Assembly: GCF_963678635.1 (NCBI RefSeq) | Contig: NC_087062.1 | Coordinates: 34,385,651 to 34,449,650 of the forward strand | Origin: Symsagittifera roscoffensis | Taxonomy: Eukaryota > Xenacoelomorpha > Acoela > Convolutidae | Length of the DNA stretch: 64,000 bases | Direction: 5' to 3' | Shown: piece after piece, positions 55,395 to 64,000 of the stretch | How the letters are laid out: each line of letters begins with the position of its first letter | Numbering within the stretch: the first letter of the stretch is position 1 | The notes under the pieces: generated by a model | What the model saw: the letters and a program-made list of their open reading frames with translations, nothing else | Database searches by the model: none | What the model was told of the DNA's origin: nothing | Program-made: the position numbers and the translations under genes

Positions 55395-56514
55395 CTCTAA
55401 GGCACTATAATCGATCGTAATGGCAACGTTTTTGGATCTACTTAACAATTACCCTCCCCCTTTCAAGAAAGGTTGGGAGCAATTGTTAAGCAGATTAAGT
55501 TGTCGAATTTTCGGCCAATCAAATTGCAGCAAAATTCGAAAATTAAATGCAATGCTCTAGTGCTAACTTACTGCTTTTATTTAAAGGGGTATCAATTCTT
55601 TAGTAGATACCAAAGGGAGGGCGATTGATAAGTAGATCCACGGTTTTGATTATGGAAAATATTTTAATCTGTTATTATGATGATCATTATATGTTGCATT
55701 ATATTTGATTATAACTTTACTTTGAGACCACACAATCGAATATAATCTTTTATAGTCTATTATTTCAAAACAGTTCAAGTCAACTATAATCCATTTTTCA
55801 AAGATGATAGATAACTTATTCGCGAACTGTTTTTCATGGAAGCTTAAATTTATGATAATTTTTTTTAGATTCTTGAAGACCCTCACAGCATTAATGGATT
55901 TCGAAGAGATTATAATCGATCTTTACCGAAAGTTAAAATATTAGTTTTTGTATAACTCACACTTAAAAAAACTCAATAAGAGCAGCACACACTGAGGTTC
56001 ATGTTCCATCGATGATCAATTAAAATTGTTTTTGCTACTCAAAAACATTGTCATTGCAAAATTTTGAATTTTCATATTTTGAATTGATTATAAAACATAA
56101 AAATCTATTATTTCTAATAATTCGAAAACAATTATGATCCGTTTGAAAGATGATAAAAAATTATTTTGGAACGGTTTGTCATAGAAAACAAAATGTATGA
56201 TATCTTTTATCTTTGTTTCTGAGTATTTATCTCTATTTGATTATTTTAAAATTAACCTTAACTATTTATGTCTTATTAGGTTGAGTTTCAGCTTTCAGTT
56301 TATAGAAGACAATTTTGACGTTAGTCCAAATCTCTGCTTACATTTTACTTTAGGATCTTTTGCAGGCCTTCTCGTGGCGGTCTTCTATAGAATCATTAAG
56401 TATGCACATTAAAAATACATAACCACTGGCTTATTTATGCTATTTGCAACTGTTTTACAATTTTGCAAGCGAAAATCCTACAAAAATTTGAAATTAAATA
56501 GTTTGATATTCCAG
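55395..56514. other. AT-rich intergenic region
   Basis: No secure gene. Repeated ATTATAATC-type words occur throughout. The segment 56290-56412 encodes FIEDNFDVSPNLCLHFTLGS and a hydrophobic stretch, and is homologous to 59640-59800. Confidence 0.4.
56290..56412 (+). repeat. Segment duplicated at 59640-59800, possible membrane exon
   Basis: It encodes CLHFTLGSFAGLLVAVFYRI and stops after IIKYAH. The 59.6 kb copy has the same words (CTTATGTTTTACTTTGGGATC, TTCTCGTGG) but carries a duplicated GTAGCCTTCTCGTG, which breaks the frame. It may be an old exon duplicate or part of a repeat. Confidence 0.4.
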
Positions 56515-56810
56515 GTAAGTGCCGGTTGTATGTCATTCAAAGCTTCGACAAAACTTTGATATATTTGTAGATTATGTCGCTGATAACTTTACGACCAAGT
56601 GTAGACGGATCTTTTGCTACCATGCCACTTAGAAGTGACACACGCAAGAAGTCCATTTTGTTTGCATTATTCCTAAATGATGAAAACAGCCAGCAAAACT
56701 TCGAGCTAAGTCATCTAAAATGCATAGCTTCAAACCGGTCCCTTTTTTGTTTGTTATTTTTCAGGAAAAAGTCTTTAATTGCTATAATGACTACAAAAGT
56801 CGAACAATAA
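56515..56810 (+). CDS. Small ORF (78 aa) preceded by a short intron
   Basis: CCAG|GTAAGT at 56515 and TTTGTAG ending at 56570 define a 56-nt intron; an ATG at 56574 then opens 78 codons to TAA 56808-56810. The product is MSLITLRPSVDGSFATMPLR followed by a basic and then hydrophobic part. A further acceptor-like TTTTTCAG lies inside at about 56765, so the real exon structure may differ. No family is recognised. The short intron with good donor is the main support. Confidence 0.3.
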
Positions 56811-57463
56811 CTACCAAAAAGCAATGAATATGTATGAATGCGCTTTTCTTGTTATTAAGCTTTTTAAGGCTTTTTCCTGAAAAAAAAATCCCAAGCTCCG
56901 ACTAATTTTTCGACCATGCAGTCAGTGACTTATTTTTCGATCATGCAGCGACTTATTTTTCGACCATGGCGACCGATATACGCTAGTTCCAGATTTTTTA
57001 AAGAAATTGACAATGTGAACACTAAATTTTTGAAAACGAGTTGTGAAATTGTAATAGTTATGTTTCTTGATAGTTTTTCCAACTTTTAAGTTTTTCCTAG
57101 AAAATATGATTTCAAATGAGGTGTCGATTTTCATCCCGGGGCAGCGAAACAAGAATGATTTTCTTGTGGGAATTCGACAGATGGAATTCAACTGACGGGT
57201 ATTCGAAAGATGTATTGTTAAGTTCTAACCTCCCAAGGCTTTCAGAATTCGTTTGAGAAAATCAAATTGTGTAGGACAGTTTTAAAGCCATTGATTGGTT
57301 GAGACCTTTTGCGCATTTGGGCTATCGCGCATGAGAAAAACCTGCTCCTAACTACCCTATTTTGCCAAAGTTTTCTCCAGGATATTTTCGATAGGATGTT
57401 TCACCTGGTCCCAATATTTGCAATTGAAAATCTAGCATCATTTTCATCGTGCTGTTGCTCAAA

Positions 57464-57700
57464 ATGGGTGCGGCAGAAGAAAAAAAACATGATCAGTCAC
57501 TTAAGCATAGCTCATATGATCATTTTATTTTTGCTCAAAGATTGATTCAAAATGCAAGCTTCAAGTTTTGGTTCCGTAGATTGAGAGTTTGGCGGTTCGA
57601 TACTCAAATTAAACATATAAATAATACTTGCGGCTGGTTGGTCAAAGAAGCAGGGGACTTGATACAGGCAATGCAGCGGTTCATTAATCTGAGTTTCTGA
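57464..57700 (+). CDS. Small ORF (78 aa), unknown
   Basis: From ATG 57464 the product starts MGAAEEKKHDQSLKHSSYDH and contains Trp/Arg-rich FKFWFRRLRVWRF, then TCGWLVKEAGDLIQAMQ. The composition looks more protein-like than neighbouring ORFs, but there is no family match and no clear splice or promoter context. It could be a chance ORF. The flanks (57701-58536) show nothing else. Confidence 0.2.
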   Translation: MGAAEEKKHDQSLKHSSYDHFIFAQRLIQNASFKFWFRRLRVWRFDTQIKHINNTCGWLVKEAGDLIQAMQRFINLSF

Positions 57701-58536
57701 TTTTTTATTTTAATTGAACGTGCAAAAGCTGCCAGCAATTGTTTATAAATAAATGAAGTTTTGTTTTGGTCGTTTGTTAGTTTTCTCATGCAAATCAAAT
57801 TTGTTGAAAAATTGTGCACTTGGTCGGTCAAAAGGGGTGGTAAAATTTGATTCAATCAAAACTCAGGTAATTACGTTTTTTTATTATTCTGATTGAACAT
57901 GCAAAAGCTTTTGAATATGCAAAAATTGCAGCAATTGGTTTTAAATATAGTAAAACATGGACAGTTTTTTAGGCGACTGCTCGACCAGCATAAGACTCGG
58001 CTAGCATCATAAAAAAATTGGAATCATCAAAATGTATCATATAAACTAGCATGAAATTGATGCCCTTATTCTCAGAAATAAATAATAAGGGTCTTTTCAG
58101 TTTTTTTACCCCAACCCTGCAAAGGATGAAAAAATGAAAATGAAAATTTTTATAACACAAAATTGGAACAATATTACTAGGAGTTGCAAGATTTTAGTGT
58201 GAGGCCGGCCAAAACAAAGAGTTTCAACTTAATTTAGCATCAAGCTGAGTCTTTTCTTTACCTATATTTTGCCGTTTCCCTCCATATAAATTTCATAAAT
58301 TTGAGAACAATTGCGTTTTTACTTGTTTGATTCGCGTTTTTTGCATGATTATAAATTGATTCAATGCTCGCAGTATCCTTCCTGCTTTTCTAAGCAAAAT
58401 GAATACATTTTTTTAAAAGATCATTTTCATTTGTCATCCTTGAGAAGAAAATCACTATCGAATAGTAGAATTTTTTATGCTTCTTTGAACTTTTATGCTA
58501 GCCGAGCTTTATGATAGTTGACACAGTGCCAGTCTT

Positions 58537-58674
58537 CTAGTAATCAGTGATTGACTCAATGAAAACTTTATAGTCTTCGAAGCTGACTTTGCCGTCCCCG
58601 TCGGTGTCTGCTATACGCACCATCTCAATTGCGTCTGCCTCACTTATATTCTCACCCAGAGACGCAAGCAGCTT
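58537..58674 (-). CDS. Calmodulin-like gene, last exon (EF-hand 4)
   Basis: After a TTTTCAG acceptor the minus strand encodes, in phase 0, KLLASLGENISEADAIEMVR, then the loop DTDGDGKVSFED and YKVFIESITDY with stop TAG at 58537. The first helix and linker correspond to the end of EF-hand 3 and the start of EF-hand 4 in calmodulin/troponin C. Loop position 12 is Asp, not Glu, which usually lowers calcium affinity. The intron upstream is about 4.5 kb and contains a CGAC-rich repeat element, which explains its size compared with the other introns of the gene (265 and 317 nt). Confidence 0.88.
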   Translation of the reverse strand, partial: KLLASLGENISEADAIEMVRIADTDGDGKVSFEDYKVFIESITDY

Positions 58675-58900
58675 CTGAAAAGAGTTGGATAAATGTTTTA
58701 AGAACTAATTCCAGATGAAAAACACTTTGGTTCCTTTTCTCCATGGGACTGAACCCACGCTTTGCTCCGCTGCTCTTTCTTTCAATATCAGTGGTATAGT
58801 GTAAAACTAATCAATGTTAAGATCTGACTTTCAAAAAAAGCTGAAATCTTTGTGCTTTGAAATTTTTGTTTTCAAATTAAAAATTTTTGACCAATATTTT

Positions 58901-60183
58901 CCTGGGTCGAGGTCGGAGACTTATGTTGCGACCATTGCGACGCAAAATGGGTATATTGCGACTTTGTACAACCAAAGTAATTTGCGCGACTTTGCGCGAC
59001 CCAAATCAGATATGTTGGAGCTTTGCGCAACATAAAAAAGGTATGTTACCATTTTGCGCAACCAAAAAGTTTGCGCGATTTTACTCGACCAAAAAAAAAA
59101 ACATTTTGACCACGTTTGACCAAAGAAATACACATTTCGATTCGATTGAGTTCGATTGCCGAGAACAATTTTAACCGAGAAAAAAGATTTCGACTGTGTT
59201 TGGAACAAGATGTTTCTCAACCGAGAAGCTGTTCGACCGGAAAAATCATTTCGAGTGTAGTCGCGCAGTGGGTCGCGATAGTCAAGACATACCGAAAATG
59301 GGTCTCGAAAGTCTGGAAATACCAAACGTGGTCTCAAAAGTCTGGACATAAAGTCGCGAAAGTCTGGAAATTGAGCGTCCAGACTTTCGCGACACATGTT
59401 CGGAGTTTCGCGACCAAAGTTTGGTATGTCCAGTTTTTCGTGACCAAATTTTGGTATCTTGACTATTGCGTCCCACTGCGCATCTCATGTCCATACTTGC
59501 TAGATTCAAACTCTCGGTGCGTCAAGGCAATTTCGGTTTGAAATAAGATGCGGCGCGACCGATAACGTAACTATGATATGAGCTTGTAAATTTTCTGATT
59601 TATGTTTGACTTGAATGGTTTCTAGGTGGTAAGTTTGAATAAGTTTTTGTGGTAATAACTTTGTTGTTGCGCCCAAAAATTTGCTTATGTTTTACTTTGG
59701 GATCATGTGTAGCCTTCTCGTGTAGCCTTCTCGTGGTCTTGTGTATCATCAGCAAACATATTGATCTAGATTACTGCATATTTAAAATGCACTTATACTG
59801 GACTATTTTGCAATTTGCATCCAACCCATGTTGCGACTTTGAGTGACCCATGTTGCGACTTTGCGCGACATATGTTGAGACTTTTCGCGACCTAGGGTGC
59901 AACTTTGCGCGACCCATGTTCCGACTTTGCCCGACCCATGTTGCGACTTTGCGCGACATATGTTGGGACTTTTTGCGACCCAGGGTGTAACTTTGCGCGA
60001 CCCATGTTGCGACTTTGCGCGACCAATGTTGCAACTTTGCGCGACCTTGTTGCGACATTGCGCGACCCACGTTGTGACTTTGTGCGACTCAAGCCTCCTG
60101 CCGGAGTATGGAATGTCGGTAGCAGAAAAACCTTTTCAGCGACCCAATTTGGTCGCAACATGAATTGCAGACCTCGGCCCGGG
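58901..60183. mobile_element. CGAC-rich element with inverted ends, 1283 bp
   Basis: Left end CCTGGGTCGAGGTC and, read on the minus strand, right end CCCGGGCCGAGGTC; both continue to a shared ATGTTGCGACCA about 20 bp further in. The interior holds TTGCGCGACC words (58920-59080), GTCTGGAAATACC words (59290-59420), the exon-like duplicate 59640-59800 and a 22-bp minisatellite (59824-60086). It sits inside the large intron of the EF-hand gene. It may be a composite of two elements. Confidence 0.6.
59824..60086 (+). repeat. 22-bp minisatellite with 88-bp higher-order period
   Basis: Twelve units of the type ACCCATGTTGCGACTTTGCGCG. Variant units recur every fourth unit: ACATATGTTG at 59868 and 59956, and the AGGGTG variant one unit after each, giving an 88-bp superunit. 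Overlapping ORFs through it are artefacts. Confidence 0.92.
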
Positions 60184-60439
60184 TTGTACAGTCTGAAAGA
60201 TATTGACGCTCGCCTTGTGATCAAAATCAAAATACACTGCTTGTATCAGGGTGAAGAATTAAATTGTTTTACAGCCCTTCAACATTTTAATTTATTGTTA
60301 CTGCTTTTTTTATGGATAATAGTCGATTATATTGAGTTTTAATTGTCAGTATCCATAAAATTCAGAAAAAATCTATTGTCATTGATTTAAAACAGGTTAT
60401 AAATTTGATTTTTGTCAAATCAAAAAGATTAATTTTGAT

Positions 60440-61090
60440 AGATTATAATCAATTAAAATGGCTTATAATCTTTTCTTTGGAAATCTCAAACACAGTGCAG
60501 TATATTCAAAATTTATCAGTTTTTTTTGGCTCAATACTTCAGATAAAACAAAATTCCCATATATTTGGAAGTTTTTCATTTTTTTTGCTGAGCTTCATTT
60601 GCTCTGCAAATTCCATTTTATGTCTATTGTCGACCCTGCAGCAAATGAAACCCCCTACTATTACAACCCCTCACCTATACTCCCCCTTCCCTTTACCCAA
60701 CCCTTCCATATTTACTGGTAAGGGGCGATGGTGGTGGGTTCTGAGGGAAGTGCAAACGCTGAGAAAGGGGGGCGTTGGGGTGAATGGGCACTGCAGGGGT
60801 GGGGGTGGTGAACACGTAGACGGATAGGGAGATGGGCCAAATGTAAATGTGCACTTGCGCATTTTATGGAAAAACTGATTAGGTTTAGAATCCGAGAAGG
60901 CCGTGAATATAGCAGAAGTTCATCACAGCTTTGCAAATATCTTTGGAAAAACTATAATCAGTTATAATGGATTTAAAATGAATTATAACCCATTTGTATG
61001 GACTATATTGGATTGTATGTGTACAGAAATCCTCGATTATAATGAGAATATAATCCATTTTATAGTCCAAAGTTGCAACAAATTTGGATT
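60440..61090. repeat. TATAATCC-flanked segment with C-rich then G-rich core, copy 2
   Basis: Same layout as 54565-55110: ATTATAATCAATT at the left, a C-rich stretch at 60650-60715, a G-rich stretch at 60720-60835, and ATTATAATGAG/TATAATCC words at the right. Core sequences are only loosely alike. Confidence 0.3.
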
Positions 61091-62580
61091 ATAAGGAAAA
61101 CATTTTAGACAATTCTTTTTAGTTATTATTTTGTTATCAATGAATTTACGGTGTGGAACATTAAGGGGGTTTATAGATTGATAATTTAGCTAATTTGCGC
61201 AAAATATTGCTTAGCTTTTCTTTCAATTTTTCAAAATGCTTAAGCACGAAGAAAAGATTTTGGCTCAGAAATTGATCAAAATGAAGTGAAGCTTGAATCA
61301 AGGCTTGATTCAAATATTGTTCGGATTTTCGAAAAAGTGAGGATTTTTTTGTATAATCGGGGTTTTTTTTTCATTCAGAACAATTTTCAAAAGACCATTT
61401 ATTCTCGGGGTTTCGATGTCTGTATCTTCGCGGGGCCCCTGCGGGTGCGCATACCAATATACCAAGCTAACACGAGTCAACCAAAACTGCACGGATGCTG
61501 AAAATATAAAGCGAACATTTTACGCCTGGAAAATTACCCCACATTACAAAATCAGTTTCAAGCTACGTTGAGGTAATAAACTAATTGGTTTTAATCATTC
61601 CCTAAGCGGTTCAACCTAAAGTTCATAGTTTGTGAACATTTCATAGGTCAACAATTTTAGCGACCAATTAAAGAGCAGTTCAAGGGAAATTTCAGGACTT
61701 AGCCCTGATACAAGCAGTTTTGTTTCTTGTTGTCTTACTTGACAGAAAATTCATCTTTTTATACTGGAAATTTCGTTTTTTAGAAGTTTTAAAAATTTTT
61801 GAAAAAAAAAATACTTTAAAACACTATCTTTTGATTTATCCAAAAGCCATTCAATTTTTGTTAATATCAATCGGAGTTTTCGCTATAATCAGTGGATTAT
61901 AATCCAAGTTTAACTGATTGTTTTGTTATAAAAGTGCTCGATTATAGGGACAAAATATTCAATTTCATGATTTAAGATTGCTACGTTTTTGGATTTTAAC
62001 GTCAACGTTTTAGACAGCTTTTTTCTGTTATTATCGTTTTTATGAAACTCAAGTGCGGGAAATTAAGGAGGCTTGTAAATTGATAATTTGGCTAGCTTAA
62101 GTTAAATATGGCATAGATACGTCGAAAAAGTTTTGGCTCATAAATCGATCAAAAAAGATGTGACGCTTGAATCAAGGATTGGTTTAAATTTTGTTCCTAT
62201 TTTTTTCATTGAGACCAATTTTCAAAAGACCATTTATTCCCGGGCATCGTTTAAATTTTAAAAACCTCGGATGGTCTTTTAATTTTCAGTTATAATTCAA
62301 TTTTTTTAAGATTTTTTTTCCTATTCTCGCCAAATATGTGCTAGCTTGCCAAGTTGAAAACATTAAGCTAACAGTAAATTTTTGTGAGCTTTCGTATGTA
62401 CGTGGGCTTCAAAACCTCAAGTGGTTTTTCCTCAATGCAACTTTCTGGTGCGAAGTTTTTCTTATAACTAAATTAATTTGATAAAAAAATGCGATATTTT
62501 ATGTTGCCAAATGGCATTGAAATTGATATTTTAAGTTGCCATATATTGCATTGAAAATTCTACTTTTTTGGAAACCATAC
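61091..62580. other. AT-rich intronic sequence of the EF-hand gene
   Basis: No gene. Two related blocks (61140-61400 and 62050-62240) share TTTTGGCTCA, GCTTGAATCAAGG and TTCAAAAGACCATTTATTC words, an old duplication. Palindromic GATTATAATC-type words occur near 61030, 61900 and 61940. Confidence 0.45.
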
Positions 62581-62659
62581 AAGAGTCGCGAACAAAACAA
62601 ATCTCGGCTTGGCTGCGTGCTTTTGGGCGCAATAAGGCATCAGCCGCACGATCTTCGGT
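62581..62659 (-). other. Exon-like island in the EF-hand gene intron
   Basis: On the minus strand a strong TTTGCTTTTCCAG acceptor is followed by CpG-rich codons for TEDRAADALLRPKARSQAEI and then a possible GTATGG donor at 62580. At 79 nt it is not a multiple of three and would break the EF-hand frame if included. It may be an alternative or nested exon, or chance. Confidence 0.25.
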
Positions 62660-63194
62660 CTGGAAAAGCAAATTTATTGTTAAAAGGGTTGCAAATGACG
62701 TAAACTGTTTGCCAATGCATTTCAATTCAATATGTGTGCAAAAATTTTAGGCTAAAATATAGTTTACGGTTACGACGAGCTATCCACAAGGAAAAGGACC
62801 AATATATGAGCAGGTTCAGCTCATCGCGGAGAACCGCTGTTGTACACCTGTTTATTATATACATGCAGTTTTTTTGGTTATCTTTCTGGGCTGGGCACCC
62901 TTGAGCAACGAGCACGGATCATGATAGAACTCGAACATCTGACCTTTCGATTTAACGGCGGAGACGTAACAAATTCACCACCGTTCCCCTATGTAATTGT
63001 TGTGGCTAATGCTTATTTCCAAATCACAATTTCCATGTCTGTGCAAAGCCAAAGATTGTCCTGGTTAAGACATTTATGAGGACTACATTCAATTCTTTTA
63101 AACTTGCTATCACCATATTTTAGAGGGTCCTATAATTGACCAGTTAAAAGCAAGATAAAATACAGGGGTAAAATCCAAAAATAGTTTGTATTAC

Positions 63195-63254
63195 CTTGAC
63201 ATCGTCTGCTTCTATGAATTCGCTCCGGTTTTTATCAAAGCTGTGAAAGGCAAC
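63195..63254 (-). CDS. Calmodulin-like gene, exon for EF-hand 3 loop
   Basis: A TTGTTTCAG acceptor and a GTAATA donor enclose 60 nt in phase 0 coding for VAFHSFDKNRSEFIEADDVK. The loop DKNRSEFIEADD keeps Asp1, Asn3, Ser5 and Ile8 but has Glu for the near-invariant Gly at position 6 and Asp at position 12, so this site is probably weak. Length and phase match a calmodulin/troponin C arrangement between neighbouring exons. Confidence 0.88.
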
Positions 63255-63520
63255 CTGAAACAACAAAAATTTTTCCAAATGAAATCAAAGTGCACATACG
63301 CTTCCTTTGAAATAGAGTAATTTTCTTCATCAAACCGAGAAACATAGGCAAACCCTGATTAGAAAATTATCGACGTTTTTGAGCTTTTTTGGAAAGGTCA
63401 GATGGCTTCGCAAAATACCTAATAGCACATCAAATTCAACTACAAGTTACTGGTGGTCTCGAAAAATAAATTGACTATCTTTGATCCTATCTCTAATGAA
63501 TTTAGACGGTCCTGACTTAC

Positions 63521-63655
63521 CCTGAGTTCCTCCTCCTCGAAGTTTTGGTACTTGCGTTTCTTCATGATGTCCAGGAACTCCTCGAAACTGATGTCGCCTG
63601 ATCCATCCGTGTCCACCTCATCTATAATTTCAGCCAATTCCCTCCGACTGATATT
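63521..63655 (-). CDS. Calmodulin-like gene, exon for EF-hand 2
   Basis: A TTTGTGCAG acceptor and a GTAAGT donor enclose 135 nt (45 codons, phase 0). The product NISRRELAEIIDEVDTDGSG, then DISFEEFLDIMKKRKY, is a full EF-hand with a canonical loop DTDGSGDISFEE (Asp1, Asp3, Ser5, Gly6, Ile8, Glu12). It is followed by the acidic linker QNFEEEELR that joins to EF-hand 3. The family is calmodulin / troponin C / related calcium sensors, which change shape on calcium binding and act on target proteins in the cytosol. Confidence 0.92.
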
Positions 63656-63972
63656 CTGCACAAAGATAAATTCACAATTCAAAAGAGCTCTTAATCAGCT
63701 TGTGAAACTACCTCTCAAAAAACACTTTTGATCCCATTGACCGTCTTGTAATCATCAGATCTACTATAGATTTTTTTACTAAATGCGTAAAATTTTGCTA
63801 AAGTCTGTACTAAAACTTTTATAGAGTTTTTGCTAAATGCTAGATAGTGTGAAGTGTTTTCCGACGAGTTATGATGTCTGCTTGGGAACCCGAGATTTTA
63901 CTGTGTTTTATAAATGAATCAGTAATCGTCGGAACGAGATTAACAGCAAACAGCAGTTAAGTTTGAACTCAC

Positions 63973-64000
63973 TGGATCTGCGATTCGGAGACACCTCTGC
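63973..64000 (-). CDS. Calmodulin-like gene, partial upstream exon
   Basis: A GTGAGT donor (63972-63967) follows the codons RCLRIADP at the right edge. In phase 0 this joins to the helix before EF-hand 2 and lines up with the segment before the second hand of calmodulin. The rest of the exon and the gene's 5' end lie beyond 64000. All seen junctions of this gene are phase 0. Confidence 0.6.

Noticed and set aside
59824-60086. CRISPR-like array
   Set aside because: Head-to-tail 22-bp units without unique spacers in a eukaryotic intron; an ordinary minisatellite.
59771-60230. Several overlapping ORFs of 88-145 codons
   Set aside because: Open frames result from the 22-bp minisatellite without stops; sequences are repeat translations.

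Overview
The window is animal nuclear DNA, AT-rich, gene-poor and dominated by mobile and repeated sequence. Host genes are split by GT-AG introns (56 nt to about 4.5 kb). A Ty3/gypsy pol at the left edge resembles the Tor-type elements of appendicularian tunicates (Oikopleura and relatives), so a larvacean-like invertebrate is my best guess. That is an inference from protein style, not proof.

Layout. 1-6244 (minus): Ty3/gypsy element A with gag, protease, RT, RNase H, integrase and a long pol tail. It is broken by several frameshifts and runs off the left edge. 7569-7727 (minus): first coding exon of an EF-hand gene. 8693-26137 (plus): element B, a very large (about 17.4 kb) env-bearing Ty3/gypsy element with an A-rich, G-poor coding strand. 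Its order is 5' LTR remnant, primer-binding site, two small leader ORFs, gag, nucleocapsid-like basic region and protease, RT, RNase H, integrase, a membrane/proline-rich ORF, env, and an unrecognised 3' ORF (ORF X). A textbook intron and a candidate 3' LTR follow. All its main reading frames are interrupted, so this copy is a decayed provirus-like element.

24796-29030: a 2.12 kb tandem duplication of the 3' end of element B plus flanking DNA. 29117-40238: a 4.4 kb segment present three times in tandem, the middle copy internally deleted and the third carrying a hAT-type MITE with 8-bp target duplications; the other two copies are the empty site. 40.2-48 kb: degenerate repeats, one good first-exon candidate (43354-43548), a CGAC-rich inverted-repeat element and an unidentified GC-rich coding remnant near 47.2-47.9 kb. 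49862-53468: two exons of a rhodopsin-class GPCR on the plus strand, with a hAT MITE between them. 53.9-62.6 kb: another hAT MITE, several CGAC-word inverted-repeat elements with internal minisatellites, and scattered small ORFs. 58537-64000 (minus): four exons of a calmodulin-like EF-hand gene, 5' end outside the window.

The most interesting part is element B. It carries at least three ORFs beyond gag-pol-env, a PTAP motif in the Env tail, and an intron with perfect consensus signals just after the last ORF. The duplicated 3' end allows some inactivating changes to be ordered in time.
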